NCBI RefSeq assembly: GCF_030551255.1
Contig: NZ_CP130630.1
Coordinates: forward strand, 4,569,501 to 4,633,500
Length of the DNA: 64,000 bases
Origin: Streptomyces sp. NL15-2K
GTDB lineage: Bacteria > Actinomycetota > Actinomycetes > Streptomycetales > Streptomycetaceae
Reading direction: 5' to 3'
The translations under genes were made by a program, and so were the position numbers. The notes beneath the pieces were generated by a model that made no database searches, was not told the origin of the DNA, and saw only the letters and a list, made by a program, of their open reading frames with translations. Shown piece by piece: positions 16,168-25,323 of this stretch (position 1 is the stretch's first letter; each line of letters begins with the position of its first letter).

Positions 16168-16560
16168 ATGGCACCCGTGGCACGTTTCCGTTCCGTCGTC
16201 GTCGACTGTCCCGACCCGCACGCACTCGCCGCCTTCTACGCGCAGGTCGGCGGCGGCACGCCCGAGGCCGAGGACGACGACTGGGTCGTCCTGCGGATTC
16301 CGGACGGGCCCCGGCTCGCCTTCCAGCGGGCGCCGGGCTTCACCCCGCCTCAGTGGCCGCGCGCGGACCGGAACTCGCAGCAGTTCCACATCGACTTCGA
16401 CGCCGGAACCACTTGGGAGGAGATCGACGCGGCCCACGAGAAGGTCCTGGCGCTGGGCGCGCGCCCGCTGGACCTGGAGGACCGGGAGAAGAAGGACTTC
16501 CAGGTGTACGCCGATCCGGCCGGCCATCCGTTCTGCCTCTGCCGGATCGATCCGATTTAG
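16168..16560 (+). CDS. VOC-family paralogue
   Basis: Protein of 130 aa closely similar to its upstream neighbour (shared VDCPDPHALAAFYAQVGGG, APGFTPPQWPRADR, QQFHIDFD, VYADPAGHPFCLC). The pair seems to come from tandem duplication and may form homo- or heterodimers typical of the VOC fold. Substrate is unknown. GGGAGG precedes the ATG. Confidence 0.85.
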   Translation: MAPVARFRSVVVDCPDPHALAAFYAQVGGGTPEAEDDDWVVLRIPDGPRLAFQRAPGFTPPQWPRADRNSQQFHIDFDAGTTWEEIDAAHEKVLALGARPLDLEDREKKDFQVYADPAGHPFCLCRIDPI

Positions 16561-16589
16561 CCCCTTTGGGACTGCCTGGTGCCGGGGCA

Positions 16590-17711
16590 CTACCCGTCGA
16601 GGTCCGCGATCTTCGCCGTGGACGGCTCCCGGCGCTGCTGGGCCGCGCGGGCGGTGAAGTCGGCCTCGCGCAGGACGCGCTGGACGTTGACCCAGGTCAG
16701 GTGGGCGATGTCGGTGTCGGTCCAGCCGCGGTTCAGCAGCTCTGCGACGAGGTGCGGGTAGCAGGAGGTGTCGCCGAGCTCCTGGGGGTGGGCGGTGCCG
16801 GCGTCGTAGGTGCCGGACAGGCCCACGGACTCCGGGCCCGCGACCGCGCGCACGTGGTCGAGGTGGTCGGCGACGTCCCGGACGGTCGCGCCGGTCTGCT
16901 CGGCGGTCAGCGGCACCATGCACAGGCCCTTGGCCTGGCCCAGCTCGGCGAGCAGGTCGTCGGGGAGGTTCGACGGGTGGGGGCGCAGGGCGCGGGCGGC
17001 GGAGCGGGTGCACAGCACGGGCGCCTTGGAGACCGCGAGCGTCCGGCGGATCGTCTCCGCGGAGGTGCCGGAGAGATCGGCGAGGACGCCGAGCCGGTTC
17101 ATCTCCCTGAGGACCTCCTCGCCGAAGCGGGTCAGTCCGGCCTCGCTCGCCCAGGACACGCCCGACAGGGTGAGGACGCGCAGGCCGAGGGCGTGCAGGG
17201 AGCGCAGGATGCCGACGGAGTCGCCGAGGGCGGCGGCTCCGGCGGGGCCGAGCAGGACGGCGACGCGGCCGCAGTTGCGTGCGTCGATGGTCTGGCCGGC
17301 GGAGTGGGCGAGGCGCAGGCCCTCCGGGTGGGTGCGCACCACCGTCTTCACCAGGTCCAACTGCTCCAGAGTGGCACCGACGGCCCGGTCACCCGCGAGG
17401 CCCTCGGGCAGGTGCAGCGACGACAGCAGCGCACCGACGTGGCCCTCGCGCAGCCGCGGTACGTCCGTGTCGACGGCGCTCTCACCGAGCTCCAGGTCGT
17501 ACCAGGGCAGGTGCCGCAGGGCCCAGGGCAGCCCGCTGTAGCCGTCGGCGACGGGGTAGGCGGCCAGGATGGCGCGGGCCCGCTCCAGCGGGGAGGCGTC
17601 CGGGTCGGCGACGGGGGCTGCCGGGAAGAGGTCGGCGGGCAGGAGCTCCGGCAGGTCGTCGAGCTCGTCGGCCACGGGGGTGGGGTGCAGGTCGTCCTGG
17701 AGGTCTGCCAT
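16590..17711 (-). CDS. Degenerate M19 dipeptidase paralogue lacking metal ligands
   Basis: Protein of 373 aa homologous along its whole length to the dipeptidase encoded next door. However, every recognisable metal or catalytic position differs. The HxD motif is DGYSG (Tyr58, Gly60); the bridging Glu is Ala158 (LLGPAGA); the two His ligands are Gly215 (DLSG) and Arg236 (CTRSAAR); and the catalytic Asp motif GGDYDG reads SGTYDAG. The frame is open with normal codon use, so the protein is probably kept as a non-hydrolytic paralogue. It also has a longer acidic N-terminus. A gap of 173 nt separates it from the active copy upstream. Confidence 0.85.
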   Translation of the reverse strand: MADLQDDLHPTPVADELDDLPELLPADLFPAAPVADPDASPLERARAILAAYPVADGYSGLPWALRHLPWYDLELGESAVDTDVPRLREGHVGALLSSLHLPEGLAGDRAVGATLEQLDLVKTVVRTHPEGLRLAHSAGQTIDARNCGRVAVLLGPAGAAALGDSVGILRSLHALGLRVLTLSGVSWASEAGLTRFGEEVLREMNRLGVLADLSGTSAETIRRTLAVSKAPVLCTRSAARALRPHPSNLPDDLLAELGQAKGLCMVPLTAEQTGATVRDVADHLDHVRAVAGPESVGLSGTYDAGTAHPQELGDTSCYPHLVAELLNRGWTDTDIAHLTWVNVQRVLREADFTARAAQQRREPSTAKIADLDG

Positions 17712-17884
17712 GACGGGGCTCCGTACGTCGTGATCCGAAGTACGGCCACCGTCGCACGGGTCCGGGCGGGCTTGCCTGGTGGGCGGGGCGTTCGAGGGTA
17801 GGCCGGTTCAGCGACCCTGGCGGACCCTGGCGAGCCGGGTCCCGCAGCCTTTCCACGCACTTGGCGACCGGTACCGCTACACGG

Positions 17885-19075
17885 TCAGCCGTCCAGCGAC
17901 CCGATCGTCGCGTTGGACGGCCCCCGCGCCGCCTGAAGATCACGTGCCACGTCCTCCGCCGCGCCCAGCACCCGTACCGCGTTCTGCCAGGTCAGCTTGG
18001 CCAGGTCGGGCTTGGACCAGCCTCGGTCGAGGAGTTCCGCGATCAGGTTCGGGTAGCCGGAGACGTCGTTCAGGCCGTCCGGGGTGAAGGCCGTGCCGTC
18101 GTAGTCGCCGCCGATGCCGAGGTGGTCGATGCCGGCCACCTCGCGCATGTGGTCCAGGTGGTCGGCCACCGTCGAGACCGTCGCCACCGGGCGCGGGTGC
18201 CGCTCCTCGAAGGCGCGGTGCACCTTCATCGCCTCGGGGGTGGTGGCGAGGTGGTGGAAGCCGTGGGCGCGCATGTTCTCGTCCGCCGCGGCCGTCCAGT
18301 CGACGGCCGCCTGGAGCACGAACTTCGGGACGAAGGTGACCATCGCCACGCCGCCGTTCGCGGGGAGGCGTTCCAGGACGTCGTCCGGGATGTTGCGCGG
18401 GTGGTCGCAGACGGCCCGCGAGGAGGAGTGGGAGAAGATCACCGGGGCGGATGTGGCGTCCAGCGCGTCCCGCATCGTCGTCGCCGCCACGTGCGAGAGG
18501 TCGACGAGCATGCCCTCCCGGTTCATCTCCCGCACGACCTCACGGCCGAAGGCCGACAGACCGCCGACGCCCGGCTTGTCGGTCGCGGAGTCCGCCCAGT
18601 CCACGTTGTAGTTGTGGGTGAGGGTCAGGTAGCGGACGCCGAGGGCGTACAACGCCCGCAGGGTGCCGAGGGAGTTGGCGATGGAGTGGCCGCCCTCCGC
18701 GCCCATCAACGAGGCGATACGGCCCTCCGCGCGCGCCGCCTCCATGTCGGCCGCCGTCAGCGCGGGGCGCAGATCCTTCGGATGGCGTGCCAGCAACTGC
18801 CGTACGCAGTCGATCTGTTCCAGCGTGGCCGGCACCGCGCCCGGCAGGTCGGCGCGCACGTACACCGACCAGTACTGCGCGCCGACGCCGCCCGCGCGCA
18901 ACCTCCCCAGGTCGGTGTGCAGATGGGCGCTCTGGTCGCCGGCGATGTCGCGGGCGTCGAGGTCGTAGCGAACCTGTTCGCGCAGCGCCCAGGGGAGGTC
19001 GTTGTGGCCGTCGACGACGGGAAACTCGGCGAGGAGTTCCCGGGCTGCCTCCACCGAGGTCATGGCGGCCGTCAC
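17885..19075 (-). CDS. M19 membrane dipeptidase (renal dipeptidase type)
   Basis: Protein of 396 aa with an intact binuclear zinc site: VVDGHNDLP (His24, Asp26), MGAEGGHS (bridging Glu), DLSHVA and [15 protein letters not shown] (His ligands), GIGGDYDG (catalytic Asp). The family hydrolyses dipeptides, including those with a C-terminal D-residue. From memory the S. coelicolor homologue Sco3058 has a crystal structure. The GTG start overlaps the purE stop (GTGA), with an alternative ATG at 19063. It lies in line with purK-purE but its product is not a purine enzyme, so the link may only be transcriptional. Confidence 0.9.
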   Translation of the reverse strand: MTAAMTSVEAARELLAEFPVVDGHNDLPWALREQVRYDLDARDIAGDQSAHLHTDLGRLRAGGVGAQYWSVYVRADLPGAVPATLEQIDCVRQLLARHPKDLRPALTAADMEAARAEGRIASLMGAEGGHSIANSLGTLRALYALGVRYLTLTHNYNVDWADSATDKPGVGGLSAFGREVVREMNREGMLVDLSHVAATTMRDALDATSAPVIFSHSSSRAVCDHPRNIPDDVLERLPANGGVAMVTFVPKFVLQAAVDWTAAADENMRAHGFHHLATTPEAMKVHRAFEERHPRPVATVSTVADHLDHMREVAGIDHLGIGGDYDGTAFTPDGLNDVSGYPNLIAELLDRGWSKPDLAKLTWQNAVRVLGAAEDVARDLQAARGPSNATIGSLDG

Positions 19076-19596
19076 TTCCCGAAGCCGAAGCCGTTGCCCG
19101 ATCCGTCGACCTTGGCCCGCAGGCGCTTGCCCTTGTCGGTGGCCTGGTCGTTCAGCTCCTGCTGGAAGTCCCGCATCCGGGAGCGGAGTTCGTCGTCGCT
19201 CGCCGCCAGGATCCGGACCGCGAGCAGGCCCGCGTTGCGCGCGCCGGCGACGGAGACGGTGGCGACCGGGACACCGGCCGGCATCTGCACGATGGACAGC
19301 AGCGAGTCCATGCCGTCGAGGTGCTTCAGGGGCACGGGTACGCCGATCACCGGCAGCGGGGTCACGGACGCGAGCATGCCGGGCAGGTGGGCGGCGCCGC
19401 CCGCACCCGCGATGATCACCTTCAGTCCGCGTTCGTCGGCCTGCTCGCCGTACGTGAGCATCTCGCGCGGCATGCGGTGCGCGGAGACGACGTCGACCTC
19501 GTATTCGATCTCGAACTCGTCGAGGGCCTTGGTGGCGGCCTCCATGACGGGCCAGTCGGAGTCGGAACCCATGACGATGCCAACAACAGGGCTCAT
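19072..19596 (-). CDS. purE: N5-carboxyaminoimidazole ribonucleotide mutase
   Basis: Protein of 174 aa with class I PurE motifs: [23 protein letters not shown] (His general base region), and [16 protein letters not shown]. It converts N5-CAIR to CAIR in de novo purine synthesis, acting directly after PurK. The ATG overlaps the purK stop (ATGA), giving tight coupling. The C-terminal tail ([13 protein letters not shown]) is slightly longer than the core family. Confidence 0.96.
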   Translation of the reverse strand: MSPVVGIVMGSDSDWPVMEAATKALDEFEIEYEVDVVSAHRMPREMLTYGEQADERGLKVIIAGAGGAAHLPGMLASVTPLPVIGVPVPLKHLDGMDSLLSIVQMPAGVPVATVSVAGARNAGLLAVRILAASDDELRSRMRDFQQELNDQATDKGKRLRAKVDGSGNGFGFGK

Positions 19597-20753
19597 TCGG
19601 TGATCGTGCCTCTCAGGTAGCCGGCAGCGTGACGGGCGCGCTCCAGCACGTCGTCCAGGTCGTCGCCGTAGGTGTTGACGTGGCCCACCTTGCGCCCGGG
19701 CTTCACGTCCTTGCCGTACATGTGGATCTTGAGCTGGGGGTCGCGGGCCATGCAGTGCAGGTACGCGGCGTACATGTCCGGGTAGTCGCCGCCGAGGACG
19801 TTGACCATGACCGTCCACTTCGCGCGCGTGCGCGGGTCGCCGAGGGGCAGGTCGAGGACGGCCCGGACGTGGTTGGCGAACTGGGACGTGATCGCGCCGT
19901 CCTGGGTCCAGTGTCCGGAGTTGTGCGGGCGCATCGCGAGTTCGTTGACGAGGATGCGGCCGTCGCGGGTCTGGAACAGCTCGACGGCGAGGTGGCCGAC
20001 GACGTCCAGCTCCTTGGCGATGGTCAGGGCCATCTGCTCGGCCTTGAGCGCCAGGTCCTGGTCGAGGTCGGGGGCGGGCGCTATGACCGTGTCGCAGACG
20101 CCGCCCACCTGCTGGGACTCGACGACCGGGTAGGCGACGGCCTGGCCGTGCGGGGAGCGCACGACATTGGCGGCCAGCTCCCGGGCGAAGTCGACCTTCT
20201 CCTCGGCGAGAACGGGGACGCCGGCGCGGAAGGGCTCCTCGGCCTGCGCCGCGTCGTCGACGACCCACACGCCCTTGCCGTCGTAGCCGCCGCGGACGGT
20301 CTTCAGGACGACCGGGAAGCCGTCGCCCTCGGCGCCTTCGGGAAGACCTTCCGCCGCGAACGCGGCGACATCGGCCGGGTCGCTCACGATCCGGTGCCGC
20401 GGGCACGGCACCCCGATCGCGTCGAGCTTCGCCCGCATCACGCCCTTGTCCTGGGCGTGCACGAGCGCGTCCGGGCCGGGGCGGACGGGAATGCCCTCCG
20501 CCTCCAGCGCCCGAAGATGCTCGGTGGGTACGTGTTCGTGATCGAAGGTGATCACGTCACAGCCCCGCGCGAACTCGCGCAGCGTGTCGAGGTCGCGATA
20601 GTCGCCGATCACGACATCGCTCACCACCTGCGCCGCGGAATCCTGCGGGGTGTCACTGAGGAGCTTGAACCTTATGCCGAGCGGGATGCCCGCCTCGTGT
20701 GTCATACGAGCGAGCTGCCCCCCGCCGACCATGCCGACTACCGGAAACGTCAC
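19593..20753 (-). CDS. purK: 5-(carboxyamino)imidazole ribonucleotide synthase
   Basis: Protein of 386 aa with an ATP-grasp fold: N-terminal [20 protein letters not shown]-binding [16 protein letters not shown], and [24 protein letters not shown]. It makes N5-CAIR from AIR, bicarbonate and ATP. GTG 20753 was chosen since the glycine-rich strand starts immediately; the frame remains open through the upstream repeat array to 20885 but without similarity. The downstream purE start overlaps its stop. Confidence 0.95.
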   Translation of the reverse strand: MTFPVVGMVGGGQLARMTHEAGIPLGIRFKLLSDTPQDSAAQVVSDVVIGDYRDLDTLREFARGCDVITFDHEHVPTEHLRALEAEGIPVRPGPDALVHAQDKGVMRAKLDAIGVPCPRHRIVSDPADVAAFAAEGLPEGAEGDGFPVVLKTVRGGYDGKGVWVVDDAAQAEEPFRAGVPVLAEEKVDFARELAANVVRSPHGQAVAYPVVESQQVGGVCDTVIAPAPDLDQDLALKAEQMALTIAKELDVVGHLAVELFQTRDGRILVNELAMRPHNSGHWTQDGAITSQFANHVRAVLDLPLGDPRTRAKWTVMVNVLGGDYPDMYAAYLHCMARDPQLKIHMYGKDVKPGRKVGHVNTYGDDLDDVLERARHAAGYLRGTITE

Positions 20754-20810
20754 GCCCCTAGCGTATCGGCCACGCCACGGTGGCCGATTTCCCGTGCTGT
20801 GAGCCGCTCC

Positions 20811-20947
20811 TTCCGGACGCCTGGGCGCCTCTTTCTGGACGCCTGGTCCTGCTTTCCGTGCGCCCGGGCACCTCTTTCCGGACATCTGGGCGCCTCTTTC
20901 CGGACGTCGGCCCCGTGTTTCCGGACGTCCGGGCCCGTCGTTCCGGA
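20811..20947. repeat. Seven-copy degenerate repeat with 21-22 nt period
   Basis: The core TTCCGGAC or a close variant starts at 20811, 20833, 20854, 20876, 20898, 20919 and 20941, i.e. intervals of 22, 21, 22, 22, 21, 22. The intervals average 21.7 bp, about two DNA turns, so the cores lie on the same face of the helix. The array fills the gap between divergent purK and GtrA genes. The period is not a multiple of three, which argues against it being coding. Confidence 0.8.
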
Positions 20948-21036
20948 CCTGTGACCCCGTCCGCAGGCGATCACCGAAGGGGGGTGGTTAGCATGGCTGG
21001 GTTGACGAAACCGACCGGACGGGGGCCTGGACAGCC

Positions 21037-21585
21037 ATGGAACGTGGTTCCAAGGGGCTCCGAACGGCGCCCGAAGCATCCCGCAGCGCGGCGCGGCAGC
21101 GACTCGACCGGCTCGCGCGCGAGGTCGCCAAGTTCGGCGCGGTGGGCGGAGCGGGCGTCCTGGTCAACCTCCTGGTGTTCAACCTGGTACGGCATGTGAC
21201 CGACCTCCAGGTGGTCCGGGCGAGTGTCATAGCCACGATCGTCGCGATCGCCTTCAACTACGTCGGCTTCCGCTACTTCACCTACCGGGACCGCGACAAG
21301 AGCGGCCGTACCAGGGAACTCATGCTGTTCCTGGCGTTCAGCGCGGTCGGGCTGGTGATCGAGAACGGCGTGCTCTACACGGCGACGTACGGCTTCGGCT
21401 GGGACAGCTCCCTGCAGAGCAACATCTTCAAGTTCGTCGGCATCGGCGTCGCGACGCTGTTCCGCTTCTGGTCTTACCGCACGTGGGTGTTCCGGACGCT
21501 GCCGGCCAAGGAGGCCGTGGCGGGCGCGGAGTCGTTCCTGGAGGCGCAGGCGAAGAAGCCGCGCCCCAAGCAGCGCGTGCCGTAG
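21037..21585 (+). CDS. GtrA-family membrane protein
   Basis: Protein of 182 aa with four transmembrane helices: KFGAVGGAGVLVNLLVFNLV, VIATIVAIAFNYVGFRYFTY, ELMLFLAFSAVGLVIENGV and SNIFKFVGIGVATLFRFWSYRTWVF. The FNYVGFRYFTYR and FRFWSYRTWVFR blocks mark GtrA proteins, thought to help flip lipid-linked sugars for surface polysaccharide glycosylation. The acidic-basic N-terminus (about 35 aa) is cytoplasmic. It is divergent from purK and converges with the histidine kinase gene. Confidence 0.88.
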   Translation: MERGSKGLRTAPEASRSAARQRLDRLAREVAKFGAVGGAGVLVNLLVFNLVRHVTDLQVVRASVIATIVAIAFNYVGFRYFTYRDRDKSGRTRELMLFLAFSAVGLVIENGVLYTATYGFGWDSSLQSNIFKFVGIGVATLFRFWSYRTWVFRTLPAKEAVAGAESFLEAQAKKPRPKQRVP

Positions 21586-21629
21586 GCCCTGTCGACGCGT
21601 GCTGTAGGCCCTGCCGAACAGCCGAACGG

Positions 21630-22904
21630 TCAGCGAACCGTCGGCTCCGCGTTCTCCGCCGCCGACTTCTTCACCGGCGTGCGCGACAGGAACAGTCCGA
21701 ACACCGGCGGCTGGGCCTGGAGCATCTCCAGGCGTCCCCCGTCGGCCTCCGCGAGGTCACGGGCCACCGCCAGGCCGATGCCCGTGGAGTTGCGGCCGCT
21801 GATCGCGCGCTCGAAGATCCGTGCCCCGAGGTCGGCGGGGACGCCGGGCCCCTCGTCGGTGACCTCGATGACGGCCTGGTTGCCGGTGACGCGGGTGCGC
21901 AGCGCGACCGTGCCGCCGCCGTGCATGAGGGAGTTCTCGATCAGCGCGGCCAGCACCTGCGCGACCGCCCCCGGCGTGCCGACCGCCCGCAGATGCCGCT
22001 TGCCGGAGCTCACGATGGCCCGGCCCACGTTGCGGTAGGCGGGGCGCCACTCGGCGAGCTGCTGCTGGATGACCTCGTCGAGGTCGAAGGTGACGGCGGA
22101 GCCGGTGCGGGGGTCGCGGGAGTTCGTCAGCAGCCGCTCGACCACGTCCGTGAGGCGCTCGACCTGGGTGAGCGCGATCGTGGCCTCCTCCTTCACCGTG
22201 TCCGGGTCGTCGGTGAGGGTGATCTCCTCCAGGCGCATGGACAGGGCGGTGAGGGGTGTACGCAGCTGGTGGGAGGCGTCGGCGGCGAGCCGGCGTTCCG
22301 CGGTGAGCATGCGGGCGATGCGCTCGGCGGAGGAGTCGAGGACGTCGGCGACCCGGTCCAGCTCGGGGACGCCGTACCGCTTGTGCCGAGGGCGCGGGTC
22401 GCCCGAGCCGAGGCGCTCGGCGGTCTCCGCGAGGTCGGTGAGCGGGGAGGCGAGCCGGTTGGCCTGGCGGATCGCCAGCAGTACCGCGGCGATCACCGCC
22501 AGCAGCGCCACCAACCCGATGATCAGCAGCGTACGGCCGACCTCTCGGGTCACCGAGGAGCGCGGCTCCTCGACGACGACGGTCTCGCCCTCCTCGCCCT
22601 CGGCCTCGCCCCGGATGACGTCACCGCTGGGCCGGGAACCGACCTCGATGACCGGCTCCCCCGGAATCCGGATCACGGCGAAGCGCTCGCCCGTGACCTG
22701 GTCCTGGAGGACCTCCGCGTCGACGGTCCCCGCGCCGAGAAGCCGACTGTCCACGATGCTGGCCAGCCGCGCGGCCTCCAGGTCCACGCGTTCCTGGGCA
22801 CTGTTGCTGATGGTGCGGGTCTCGACGATGACGAGGGAGACACCGAAGACAGCGATCACCACAAGCACGACAGCGAGGGTGGACTGGATGAGACGGCGAC
22901 GCAC
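21630..22904 (-). CDS. Two-component sensor histidine kinase
   Basis: Protein of 424 aa. Two transmembrane helices (residues about 8-28 and 125-147) bracket an about 95-residue extracytoplasmic sensor, followed by HAMP, then the phospho-acceptor box ASHQLRTPLTAL, N box ALIENSLMHGG, and G boxes DEGPGVP and STGIGLAVARDLAEADGG. It would phosphorylate the response regulator encoded 96 nt upstream. The signal cannot be predicted; the sensor contains an acidic stretch EAEGEEGETVVVEE. Confidence 0.92.
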   Translation of the reverse strand: MRRRLIQSTLAVVLVVIAVFGVSLVIVETRTISNSAQERVDLEAARLASIVDSRLLGAGTVDAEVLQDQVTGERFAVIRIPGEPVIEVGSRPSGDVIRGEAEGEEGETVVVEEPRSSVTREVGRTLLIIGLVALLAVIAAVLLAIRQANRLASPLTDLAETAERLGSGDPRPRHKRYGVPELDRVADVLDSSAERIARMLTAERRLAADASHQLRTPLTALSMRLEEITLTDDPDTVKEEATIALTQVERLTDVVERLLTNSRDPRTGSAVTFDLDEVIQQQLAEWRPAYRNVGRAIVSSGKRHLRAVGTPGAVAQVLAALIENSLMHGGGTVALRTRVTGNQAVIEVTDEGPGVPADLGARIFERAISGRNSTGIGLAVARDLAEADGGRLEMLQAQPPVFGLFLSRTPVKKSAAENAEPTVR

Positions 22905-23000
22905 GGGGCCCTCCGGGCGGTGACTCTATGGTGGCGTTGGGGGCAGCGCCCGGTTAGGGGGTGTGTCGGAAGGGGCGCCTCGCGCAACGCAAGCAGCCCG

Positions 23001-23678
23001 CTAACTCTTCTCGAAGCGGAACCCCACACCCCGCACAGTGGCGATGTACCGAGGATTGGCCGCATCGTCCCCCAGCTTCTTCCGCAACCAGGAGATGTGC
23101 ATGTCCAGCGTCTTGGTCGACGACCACCACGTGGTGTCCCAGACCTCGCGCATCAGCTGGTCACGCGTGACCACGCGCCCCGCGTCCCGCACCAGAACCC
23201 GCAGCAGATCGAACTCCTTGGCGGTGAGCTGAAGCTCCTCGTCCCCCATCCACGCCCGGTGCGACTCGACGTCGATGCGCACGCCGTGCGTCGAGGGCGG
23301 CTGCGCCGGCTCCGCGGCGCCGCGCCGCAGCAGGGCCCGGACGCGGGCGAGCAGTTCGGCGAGCCGGAAGGGCTTGGTGACGTAGTCGTCGGCGCCCGCG
23401 TCCAGGCCGACGACGGTGTCCACCTCGTCGGCGCGCGCGGTCAGGATGAGAATCGGGATGGTGTGGCCTTCGGCGCGCAGCCGACGGGCCACCTCCAGGC
23501 CGTCCATCCCGGGCAGACCCAGGTCGAGCACGACCAGGTCGATGCCGCCCTGGATTCCGGCGTCGAGTGCGGTGGGGCCGTCCTCACGCACCTCCACCTC
23601 ATACCCTTCCCGGCGCAGGGCGCGGGCCAGCGGCTCCGAGATGGACGCATCGTCCTCGGCGAGCAGTACACGGGTCAT
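23001..23678 (-). CDS. OmpR-family response regulator
   Basis: Protein of 225 aa. The receiver domain has acidic pocket AEDD, phospho-acceptor Asp in LVVLDLGLPGMDG (about residue 52) and Lys in VTKPF. The C-terminal winged helix shows LTAKEFDLLRVLVRDAGRVVTRDQLM and YIATVRGVGFRFE. It is cotranscribed with the histidine kinase gene immediately downstream. The target genes are unknown. Confidence 0.94.
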   Translation of the reverse strand: MTRVLLAEDDASISEPLARALRREGYEVEVREDGPTALDAGIQGGIDLVVLDLGLPGMDGLEVARRLRAEGHTIPILILTARADEVDTVVGLDAGADDYVTKPFRLAELLARVRALLRRGAAEPAQPPSTHGVRIDVESHRAWMGDEELQLTAKEFDLLRVLVRDAGRVVTRDQLMREVWDTTWWSSTKTLDMHISWLRKKLGDDAANPRYIATVRGVGFRFEKS

Positions 23679-23798
23679 GAGGTGATGGTAGTCCGCCTAT
23701 GACAAGAGCTGGAGTGTGATCCGTAAGCGTGATTCTTACCTTGGGACATTTTGCGTGAGTTGGTCACCCCAAACACCTCGGTTCCGAGACAGCGCGGG

Positions 23799-23953
23799 CT
23801 AGGGCCTGTGTCGAAAGTGGCGTCGTCCGCCCGGAGGGCGGGCCGGGCGCCCGCCGCGATGGGGGTCCCCCCGCTCGAGCGAAGCCGAGAGTGGGGGAGG
23901 CTGATGTCACTGCGGCGTCGCCCGGCAGGCGCCACTTTCGACACAGGCCCTAG
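23799..23953. mobile_element. MITE-like element with 24-bp perfect inverted ends
   Basis: A 155-bp block is bounded by perfect 24-bp inverted repeats (23799-23822 and 23930-23953; each outer end is CTAG, then GGGCCTGTGTCG). The internal part includes a hairpin (about 23868-23899) with the GCTCGAGCGAAGCCGAGAG-type sequence that recurs between genes in Streptomyces, from memory. It has no ORF of its own. CTAG at both ends fits the YTAR target duplication of IS5-type transposition. The right end supplies the TAG stop of the surface-protein gene at 23950-25323. Confidence 0.65.
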
Positions 23954-25323
23954 CGCATCTTCCGTCCCGGCATGAACGCGAACACCGCCCCGCCCAGCAG
24001 GACCGCCGTCCCCGCCACCAGGCCCAGGGCCTTCAGGGTGCCGTCGTCCCCGGCGCCGGTCGCCGCCAGGCCGCCCGTCGAAGAGCCTCCCGAGCCGCCC
24101 GATGTGCCCGATGTGCCCGATGCGCCCGACCCGGCCGAGCCTCCGGACGCCCCGCCCGCCTGTTCCGCGGTGTCCAGGGTGAGGGAGGCCACCGACTTGG
24201 TCGGGGTGCACGTCGTGGTCGTGCCGAGGGCCTTGACCGTCAGGACGCCCGGCGACAACGTCGACCTGCCGCTCGCCCCCGGCTTGTACGTGCCGGTCAG
24301 GTCCGGGATCTCGATCGGCTCCCCGGACTTGATGTCCTCGTCGTTCACCGGGCCCTCCACATGCACCGTGCCCTTGTCGGCGCCACCCAGGACCACCTCC
24401 ATCGACGGCTTCACCGAGCCCTTGGGAATGTCGGCCGGGCTGTCCATCACCGACGCCCCGAACCGCACCGTGAGATCGAAACTCCCGCCGTTCTTCTTGG
24501 CGTCGATCCGCACCGGCGAGGTCGCGTTCTTGTCCCCGATGGGCGTCTTGCAGGCGTACGGCACCCGGACCTCCTCGCCGGTGAAGTCGGTCTGCCCGCT
24601 CCCGCCTCCGGTACCGCCCGTGTCCGAGCCTCCGCTCCCCCCGCTCCCCCCGCTCTCACTCGCCGACGCGCTCGGCGTACTCGTGGGAGGCGTCGCGGAG
24701 GCGCTGCTCGTCGGATCGGGGGATCCGCTCGGCGTGGAGGTGGATGTTCCGTCGCCCGCCGTCACGTCGATGGTCGCCGCCGGCTGCACGGCACCCGTGG
24801 GCGCGCACTTCGTGTCCGTGGACATGACGTTGATGTCGTACGCGTCCGGCGTCAGCGTCACCTGCCCGGGCGCCGTCAGCTTCAGCTTGCCCTTCATGTC
24901 GGACAGCACCATGGCGCCGCCCTTGGGGATCGCGGGGTTCTCCCGAGGCCCCTGCATGGCGACAGCGGCGGTCTGCGCACCGGCCGCCTTCAGCGTGCCG
25001 GACGGCTGGACCGAGTTCGCCGGCAGGTCGATCAGGTCGGGGTTCTTCGAGGCGGCCTGGACGAACTTCCACGCCACCTCCACCTCCTCGCCGACCTTCG
25101 CCGTGGCCGGCGCGGTGATCTCCACCTTGGTCGTGCCCTCGACGGGCTCGAGGCCGGAGGCCGCGGGCGGCACGCACCGGGTCGCGTACGACACCTCGGC
25201 GGCCTGGGCGGGCCCCGCGGCCACACCGAGCAGGACGCCCGCGCCGCCGAGCACCAGCCCGAGACCCGCCGCGCCCGCTCTCCTCCCCGCACCGGCCGAT
25301 GTGACTCTCCTTCGCTCGCTCAC
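23950..25323 (-). CDS. Sortase-anchored (LAXTG) surface protein
   Basis: Protein of 457 aa. A signal peptide (LGLVLGGAGVLLGVAAGPAQA) is followed by two similar about 130-aa beta-rich modules, beginning VSYATRCVPP and VRVPYACKTPIGDKNA, separated by a Ser/Thr/Pro/Gly linker. The C-terminus shows a cell-wall sorting signal: LAATG, hydrophobic helix LGLVAGTAVLLGGAVFAF, and basic tail PGRKMR. LAXTG is the class E sortase motif of high-GC actinobacteria. The second module also occurs in the LPQTG protein at 27197-27892. GTGA couples it to the preceding gene; the stop lies in the end of the MITE-like element. Confidence 0.85.
   Translation of the reverse strand: MSERRRVTSAGAGRRAGAAGLGLVLGGAGVLLGVAAGPAQAAEVSYATRCVPPAASGLEPVEGTTKVEITAPATAKVGEEVEVAWKFVQAASKNPDLIDLPANSVQPSGTLKAAGAQTAAVAMQGPRENPAIPKGGAMVLSDMKGKLKLTAPGQVTLTPDAYDINVMSTDTKCAPTGAVQPAATIDVTAGDGTSTSTPSGSPDPTSSASATPPTSTPSASASESGGSGGSGGSDTGGTGGGSGQTDFTGEEVRVPYACKTPIGDKNATSPVRIDAKKNGGSFDLTVRFGASVMDSPADIPKGSVKPSMEVVLGGADKGTVHVEGPVNDEDIKSGEPIEIPDLTGTYKPGASGRSTLSPGVLTVKALGTTTTCTPTKSVASLTLDTAEQAGGASGGSAGSGASGTSGTSGGSGGSSTGGLAATGAGDDGTLKALGLVAGTAVLLGGAVFAFMPGRKMR

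Noticed and set aside
20750..21079. Possible CRISPR-like array or purK N-terminal extension in the TTCCGGAC repeats
   Set aside because: Cores are only about 8 nt, degenerate, without distinct spacers, and the 21-22 nt period breaks every reading frame.
23675..24211. 178-aa minus-strand open frame across the MITE-like element
   Set aside because: It is a shadow frame over the inverted-repeat element and the surface gene's 3' end.
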